DNA of 40,323 bases, from the IMG/VR virus record IMGVR_UViG_3300023090_000181, positions 1 through 40,323 of that record, one strand, 5' to 3'. Positions 35,857 through 40,323 of the stretch are shown in pieces. Made by a program: the position numbers and the translations under genes. The notes beneath the pieces are model-generated. The model had not been told where the DNA came from and did not search any database. It saw only the letters and a list, made by a program, of their open reading frames with translations. Numbering within the stretch: position 1 is the first letter of the stretch; each line of letters begins with the position of its first letter. Source of the DNA: a virus.

Positions 35857-36288
35857 TTATTTAGTGAACAGCTTTTCGTCCTCGGTCTCAGCCTCGGTGC
35901 CGACCTCGACTTCATCCGTGACCGATAAAACTTCGGTTGCCGGGAAGAGCTTTTCCTGTAACTCGCCGCCCGACATTTTCAGTTCGCGGACGATCTCTCC
36001 GGTGTCGAGCCGGATGATGGTCTTGATGCCCTGCTTGGGCTTGTGGAACTCGACGACGCATTCGATCTCGCGCATCTCCCAGCCCATGTTGATGTTGTTG
36101 GAGAGGCGCTGAATCATTGCGACTTCAAGCTCGATGCGTTGCTTGAATTGCGCCACTGCGGACTTCTGCTCTTCCTCGGCGCGGGTTTTGTTGGTTACGG
36201 AAAGGGCCAGATGCTTGGCGATTTCCCTCGTCTCCTCTTCCGAAAACTGGTAGCGGAGATACTCTTTAACCTTCACTGTTTCTGCCAT
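35857..36288 (-). CDS. Hypothetical phage protein of recombination region
   Basis: 143 aa. A helical N-terminal half (EEETREIAKHLALSVTNK, QFKQRIELEVAMIQRL) is followed by a beta part (REIECVVEFHKPKQGIKTII, RLDTGEIVRELKM) and an acidic tail. This layout is frequent in phages beside recombination genes; I have no family name. It follows the LRV-repeat gene. Confidence 0.65.
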   Translation of the reverse strand: MAETVKVKEYLRYQFSEEETREIAKHLALSVTNKTRAEEEQKSAVAQFKQRIELEVAMIQRLSNNINMGWEMREIECVVEFHKPKQGIKTIIRLDTGEIVRELKMSGGELQEKLFPATEVLSVTDEVEVGTEAETEDEKLFTK

Positions 36289-36324
36289 TGGTCGGTCTCC
36301 TTGCGGGTTAGGGTGAAATTCCAG

Positions 36325-36975
36325 TTACCGGTTCCCCTTGTTCTTCTTGGCTTCCCAGCGCACATCGTAGTAGCTGTCAGCCGAGAGCTTGTCCAGCACC
36401 TTGACCGGCGTGTTGGGGTTGCCAGCCACGCCCCGGCGCACATCGTTGTCGCTGTCAGCCGAGAGCTTGTCCAGCACCTTGACCGGCGTGTTGGGGTTGC
36501 CAGCCACGCCCCAGCGCACATCGTAGTAGCTGTCAGCCGAGAGCTTGTCCAGCACCTTGACCGGCGTGTTGGGGTTGCCAGCCACGCCCCGGCGCACATC
36601 GTTGTAGCTGTCAGCCGAGAGCTTGTCCAGCACCTTGACCGGCGTGTTGGGGTTGCCAGCCACGCCCCGGCGCACATCGTAGTAGCTGTCAGCCGAGAGC
36701 TTGTCCAGCACCTTGACCGGCGTGTTGGGGTTGCCAGCCACGCCCCGGCGCACATCGTTGTCGCTGTCAGCCGAGAGCTTGTCCAGGAGTGCTGGGATGG
36801 TTGTATGGTGGGCAAGCCATTGGAACCAGTCGAGTTTGTGATTCCTTAACTGCTCAAAGGTTCTCGGCCTTGCGCGAAGCCATGACAGGCAAGAGCCGCA
36901 AGCCCCGTTGATTTCACAGTCCTCGATCACCTTTTCATCGATGATCTCGGCATAGACATTCACTTCCGTTTGCAT
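36325..36975 (-). CDS. Leucine-rich-variant (LRV) repeat protein
   Basis: 216 aa. The first 64 residues include a Cys group (DCEINGACGSC) and an aromatic stretch (LDWFQWLAHHTTIP). The rest is about six near-identical 26-residue repeats with DKLSADS, then a variable pair, DVR, GVAGNPNTPVKVL. This is the LRV pattern (HEAT-like alpha/3-10 solenoid), whose known founder also has an N-terminal iron-sulphur Cys cluster. Binding of a protein partner is likely. The repeats differ only at a few codons. Confidence 0.8.
   Translation of the reverse strand: MQTEVNVYAEIIDEKVIEDCEINGACGSCLSWLRARPRTFEQLRNHKLDWFQWLAHHTTIPALLDKLSADSDNDVRRGVAGNPNTPVKVLDKLSADSYYDVRRGVAGNPNTPVKVLDKLSADSYNDVRRGVAGNPNTPVKVLDKLSADSYYDVRWGVAGNPNTPVKVLDKLSADSDNDVRRGVAGNPNTPVKVLDKLSADSYYDVRWEAKKNKGNR
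36355..36786. repeat. 78-bp tandem repeats in the LRV gene
   Basis: GAGAGCTTGTCCAG recurs at 36383, 36461, 36539, 36617, 36695 and 36773, exactly 78 bp apart. Units are near identical; differences cluster where they encode Asp-Asn, Tyr-Tyr or Tyr-Asn and Arg or Trp. Such identity suggests recent expansion or gene conversion, and copy number could change by slippage or recombination. Confidence 0.95.
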
Positions 36976-36999
36976 GTCGGTCTCCCTTCTTTCGGTTGG

Positions 37000-38145
37000 T
37001 TAGTAGCTGATGGATGTGTGCCGGACTTCGCCCTTGATGATGGCGATGGTGACGGCGCGGGCGATCTTTTCCAGGCCCATTTCTTCCGGAACAAGAGCTA
37101 AGAGTCCGATTACGCTCTGAATGTCTGCGAGCGCTTCGGAGTTGATCTGACGGGTGTGTTCCTTGTTGGCTTCCCGCAATGCCTTTGCGGTGGCCTCCAT
37201 GCGCGCCTCATCTTCCACACGCTTGCGCTCGGCTTCGGTGGCCTCAGCCCGTGCCTGTTCGGCTTCACGCGCCGCCCGATCTTCGGCGTCCTTGGCCCTG
37301 CGGTTGGCTTCCTCTGCCGCTTGCTCTGCAAGGATGGTTGCCCGACGGGCCTCTGCCTCTCGGCCAGCAGCCGCTTGCCGCTCACGTTCCGCTGTTGCCT
37401 CAGCTTCGCGCCGGCCACGCTCTTGCGCATCGGCTATCCGTTGAGCATCGGCGTCCTTACGGTCCCGCTCGGCAGCCTCAGCCCGGAGCCGCGCCAACTC
37501 GGCCGCATCGATTTCCGCCGTCCGCTTGGCCGCGTACATCTCGGTAAGGATTGGGATGGTGCGGCGGGTGATGGCCGTGGCCTCGTCCAAGAACCCGTCC
37601 CAAGCCTCGGAAGTGAGAGGCGAATTGGTCAGGGTCTCAATCTGCGCGGCGATCTCTGCGCTCGTCGCACTGGCCAGCGTGGCCGTCAGGCCGTCGATCT
37701 GGTTCAGCCGGTCACTGAAAGCCTTGGTGCGCTCCTCGTATGCGGTCAGATTGGCGCGTGTGCGCTCGGCCAGGGCGTCAAGCTGGTCCCGCATCATTTT
37801 CCTATTGGCGTCGATGCGGCGGGGCAGATCCTTGAGCTCGGCCACCATGTCTTTGCCGATGCCGTCCAGGTAGGTTTTCGAGCGGGTGATCTTGTGAGCC
37901 AGGGCGCGGATTTCTGCGCGGCCCTTGGCCGTTGTGACGTCCAGGTCAAATGCCCGGACCTTGCCCTCAATTGCGGTGATGATCGGGACCAGGCCGCTGT
38001 CGGCGGTGAACAGGTCGCGAAGCCGGGTGTCATCTGTGGCGATAGCGTATTTTTCGCCGTCGTCAATCACGGCCATCTGAGGCGCGTCGTCGTTGCGCGC
38101 CTCGAAGATGGTCGGTTGGGGTACTACTGCGAGTCCTGCTGTCAT
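37000..38145 (-). CDS. Coiled-coil protein associated with RecT/exonuclease
   Basis: 381 aa. A folded N-terminal part (AVIDDGEKYAIATDDTRLRD) is followed by a very long Ala/Glu/Arg-rich coiled coil (about residues 210-330), and a C-terminal EEMGLEKIARAVTIAIIKGE segment. Similar proteins lie with RecT and exonuclease in many phages and may be recombination accessory factors; the family name is uncertain to me (DUF1351-like at best). Confidence 0.7.
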   Translation of the reverse strand: MTAGLAVVPQPTIFEARNDDAPQMAVIDDGEKYAIATDDTRLRDLFTADSGLVPIITAIEGKVRAFDLDVTTAKGRAEIRALAHKITRSKTYLDGIGKDMVAELKDLPRRIDANRKMMRDQLDALAERTRANLTAYEERTKAFSDRLNQIDGLTATLASATSAEIAAQIETLTNSPLTSEAWDGFLDEATAITRRTIPILTEMYAAKRTAEIDAAELARLRAEAAERDRKDADAQRIADAQERGRREAEATAERERQAAAGREAEARRATILAEQAAEEANRRAKDAEDRAAREAEQARAEATEAERKRVEDEARMEATAKALREANKEHTRQINSEALADIQSVIGLLALVPEEMGLEKIARAVTIAIIKGEVRHTSISY

Positions 38146-38181
38146 GTCGTCCTCTCTTGGGTCGATCAGTTTGGCTTGCGG

Positions 38182-39099
38182 TTACTTGGTGAAGAATTCT
38201 GCTCCGTCGTCGGCGTCCGCACGCGGGGCAGATGCTTTCTGTGTGGCGGGTTGGGTTTCAGGCTGGGCGGCCGGCTTTTCCGTGCGGGCGCTTTTGACTG
38301 CATCCTTCAGGTTGGTGGCGCTGGCCTTGCCGGTGGAAGCGGGCTGCTGCTGCGACTCTTCGCTGATGTCAACGAACTCAGCATCCTGAATGCCCTGCGC
38401 AGAGATGGTGAGATTCTGAAGCCCATCGCTGGCGCGGTGTTCAAGGGTTTGCGCATTCTGAATTTCAATCGACTTCGGCATGTACTTCATGACCTGAAGG
38501 AGCGCCACCTTGCGTCCGTACATCTCAAGGTTGTTTTCGTTCTGCTTGGCGTAGTGCATATCGCCGACTTTGTTGTAAAAGGCCAGGTGCTTCTTTACTT
38601 TGGCGCGGCTCCATACCTCGATAACCGGCCACTGCGCGCCCTTTACCCAACCCACCGCGTACACATAGGTGAATTCGCCGCCGTCTTCATCACCCGGCTT
38701 GTGTTCGAGGGTTGGAGAGGAGCCGAGCGTGTAATCGAAAAGGTCTCCGTCACGAACCGCGCCCGTCCAGACCGAAGCGCGTCCGGCGCGGGAGATCAGA
38801 TCGACGTACCCTTGCCATCCGGGAACAAGCTGGCAGACGCCCTTGTAGGGCACCAGGTACGCTTGGCCCATGACGCCGACCTCAAAGCCAAGCTGCGCGG
38901 CCATGATGATCGAGGCGAGGATGCTGGTTTGTGTGCACTCGAAGAGCTTCGGGTTCTTGCTCATCTCGGTGACGGCGACACGGCAGAGACGATCAGCCGT
39001 CAGATGCTTCGGGAGCGCCATCGTGATCTGTGCCTTCTGGCTCTCCAGGAGGCCGACGATCTGCTTGCGTGCTAACTGAATTTCGGCGTTGTTTGCCAT
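38182..39099 (-). CDS. recT: RecT-family single-strand annealing protein
   Basis: 305 aa. RecT-type sequence through the core: LFECTQTSILASIIMAAQLG, YLVPYKGVCQLVPGWQGYVD, EVWSRAKVKKHLAFY, YGRKVALLQVMKYMPKS. The C-terminal 90 residues are Ala/Glu/Gln-rich and disordered, as usual. It anneals single strands exposed by the exonuclease encoded just upstream, for phage recombination and possibly concatemer formation. Confidence 0.95.
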   Translation of the reverse strand: MANNAEIQLARKQIVGLLESQKAQITMALPKHLTADRLCRVAVTEMSKNPKLFECTQTSILASIIMAAQLGFEVGVMGQAYLVPYKGVCQLVPGWQGYVDLISRAGRASVWTGAVRDGDLFDYTLGSSPTLEHKPGDEDGGEFTYVYAVGWVKGAQWPVIEVWSRAKVKKHLAFYNKVGDMHYAKQNENNLEMYGRKVALLQVMKYMPKSIEIQNAQTLEHRASDGLQNLTISAQGIQDAEFVDISEESQQQPASTGKASATNLKDAVKSARTEKPAAQPETQPATQKASAPRADADDGAEFFTK

Positions 39100-39115
39100 T
39101 TGCGAGTCTCGCTTT

Positions 39116-40156
39116 CTACTTGCTCATCCGGAACACTCTGGGTCCGGGTTTGGTTGATGTGAAGGTTGCGACGATCTCCAGCTTGTCGCTGTCGCCGAGG
39201 CCATGCTGAGGCGCGGATTCGAACCAGAAGGACTCGAAAGCGGCGTGCCAGTCGATAACATCGCTGTCTTTGTTGTTCTTCCAGGTGCAAATGCCGGGGA
39301 TGGCCGCGGCGTCGCCCATGTACGCCTTGATGCGTTGCTGAGCGGCTTCTTTGACAACCTCAGCGTCCTTGATGCGCTCCATTGCGGTGCGCAAGGAAGC
39401 CGCCCATTCGGCAACCTCAGCCGTGACCGGCATGGTGATTTCGGTGGACCGCCTGAAACGGGCCTTGAGGTATTCACCATAGGATTCGGAGCCATCCGGC
39501 TCCGGTGGTGTATCGCCGACGATGTGCTTCTGCCACCATTCCTCGGCGCGCTCTTTAATAGCCGCGTCGATCTCTGGGTCACGGTAGAGGGTGTAGGGGG
39601 CGAATTTGTGACCTCCGTACCCGCCAAAGCAGACGGCAAGATCGGCGGCTGGCGTCACGAAGCCCGTTTCCGGCTCGTCGCAAGCCATCATCTGCACGGC
39701 AAGCTGGAACTGATAGGCAATCGGGAAGTTGTCTGACCCGCTCTCGCCCCATTCGTCGGATTTGAAGCCGGCCGTCTTGGCGTCCACCGGACGCCGGTCG
39801 CCATTCAGCCGACGGGCGTCGAGTGAGGCTCCGAGGAGCGGGAATCCGGGAACATGGTGGAGTGTCCAATGGTCTGCGAACTCGAGGGGGATGCCCGTCC
39901 GCTCGGCATAGACCTCCAGGATGGGGCGCTCGAAGCGAGTCCCGAACTCCATGGCGTCGTTGACTTCGACTTCAAGCTGGGCCTTCTTGCTCAGCCAGAT
40001 GTCGATGGGACTCGCGTACTTGCTCATCCCAAAGATGGCCGCAATGTCGGTGCCGGTGATGCAGGTCCGGCGCTCGGCCAGCCAGGCGGCTTTCCGGGCG
40101 TCGTCGTCCTGCTGCTGTAGTGATGTGCTGGGAAGTTCGAGGGTGGGTGTGCTCAT
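39116..40156 (-). CDS. YqaJ-type viral exonuclease
   Basis: 346 aa. YqaJ/lambda-exo fold: TCITGTDIAAIFGMSKYASP at the N terminus, EFGTRFERPILEVYAERTG, the metal-site segment LLGASLDARR with VDAKTA, and AYQFQLAVQMMA. It degrades one strand from a double-strand end and works with RecT. ATGA overlap with the upstream small gene. Confidence 0.92.
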   Translation of the reverse strand: MSTPTLELPSTSLQQQDDDARKAAWLAERRTCITGTDIAAIFGMSKYASPIDIWLSKKAQLEVEVNDAMEFGTRFERPILEVYAERTGIPLEFADHWTLHHVPGFPLLGASLDARRLNGDRRPVDAKTAGFKSDEWGESGSDNFPIAYQFQLAVQMMACDEPETGFVTPAADLAVCFGGYGGHKFAPYTLYRDPEIDAAIKERAEEWWQKHIVGDTPPEPDGSESYGEYLKARFRRSTEITMPVTAEVAEWAASLRTAMERIKDAEVVKEAAQQRIKAYMGDAAAIPGICTWKNNKDSDVIDWHAAFESFWFESAPQHGLGDSDKLEIVATFTSTKPGPRVFRMSK

Positions 40157-40323
40157 AGAATCGCCCCCTTGAAGAAGCCGCCCCAGGTTAGGAGAAACGC
40201 GGCTACAAAGAGGCCGAAGAGCGAAGACCAGGCTCGGCGCTTGTTGCCCTCGCTAAAATCGGAGAGGGCCAGGCCGAAAACCAGAGCCATGAGTATCATG
40301 GTGATGGGTTGGGGAGCTTTCAC
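40153..40323 (-). CDS. Small two-helix membrane protein, possibly cut by window edge
   Basis: 56 aa if it begins with the GTG at the edge (40323); the true start may lie beyond. Two hydrophobic segments are seen, MILMALVFGLALSDF and SSLFGLFVAAFLLTWGGFF, separated by a charged loop (EGNKRRAW). The stop overlaps the exonuclease start (ATGA). Unknown function. Confidence 0.6.
   Translation of the reverse strand: MKAPQPITMILMALVFGLALSDFSEGNKRRAWSSLFGLFVAAFLLTWGGFFKGAIL

Noticed and set aside
36355-36786. Possible CRISPR array
   Set aside because: Repeats are contiguous, 78 bp, with no unique spacers, and are coding.
36043-36849. Other open frames (both strands) through the 78-bp repeats
   Set aside because: 78 is divisible by three, so every stop-free frame of one unit stays open. 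Only the minus frame with the LRV pattern has sensible start and ends.
37156-39075. A 639-residue plus-strand open frame opposite RecT and the coiled-coil gene
   Set aside because: High GC leaves the antisense frame open; it has no ribosome site, odd composition (Leu/Val/Cys/Gly rich), and the minus strand encodes recognisable RecT.

Overview
The window is almost entirely one temperate, siphovirus-like phage genome, either a prophage or a linear phage map. It runs from the integrase at the left edge to the recombination genes at the right edge. GC is high (about 60% by eye). Ribosome binding sites are AGGAGG-like and most genes overlap their neighbour by ATGA, GTGA or TGATG. A T4-type lysozyme with no wall-binding domain, a lipoprotein and a signal-peptide protein point to a Gram-negative, GC-rich host. 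I cannot name the host; Acidobacteriota is only an impression. No host chromosomal genes, repressor or att site are visible, so the phage probably continues past the right edge.

Layout. Left end (1-2800): a tyrosine integrase faces a plus-strand operon of six small genes (one DUF4326). Between them are two divergent promoters that share a TAGGAC-containing element, plus a GC-rich structured leader RNA. Everything else but one gene is on the minus strand and reads right to left. From the right edge: YqaJ exonuclease, RecT and a coiled-coil partner (40.2-37.0 kb); an LRV-repeat gene with 78-bp tandem repeats; small genes, DUF5131, a receiver-like protein and VRR-NUC; a DUF1376-like replication protein and a DnaC-like loader; Cys-rich small proteins; an HNH-ParB fusion and a ParB-methyltransferase fusion; terminase small and large subunits; a portal-gpF fusion; protease-scaffold; capsid; an initiator-type tRNA; connectors; tail tube; G/GT chaperones; tape measure; a DUF2460, DUF2163, NlpC/P60, tail-tip block in gene-transfer-agent order; lysis genes; and a sigma-like protein that ends the late operon. 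A lipoprotein gene on the opposite strand (12.4-12.7 kb) is inserted in the tail module as a moron.

Most notable observations. (1) Five copies of an 18-bp imperfect palindrome (TGTKKC-N6-GMMACA) lie near operon boundaries or starts of reading frames across 24 kb, which looks like a dispersed operator/stoperator system. (2) A perfect chromosome-type parS site (TGTTCCACGTGGAACA) lies 3 bp from one of these operators, ahead of the distal tail operon. (3) The tail-tip protein ends in a complete-looking Hint (intein/hedgehog-type) domain. (4) An initiator-like tRNA with anticodon CAU sits in the capsid operon. (5) A 100-nt structured leader RNA opens the plus-strand operon. (6) A near-identical LRV repeat array varies at only a few codons.

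All assignments come from reading the sequence and recalling family signatures; no database search was run.
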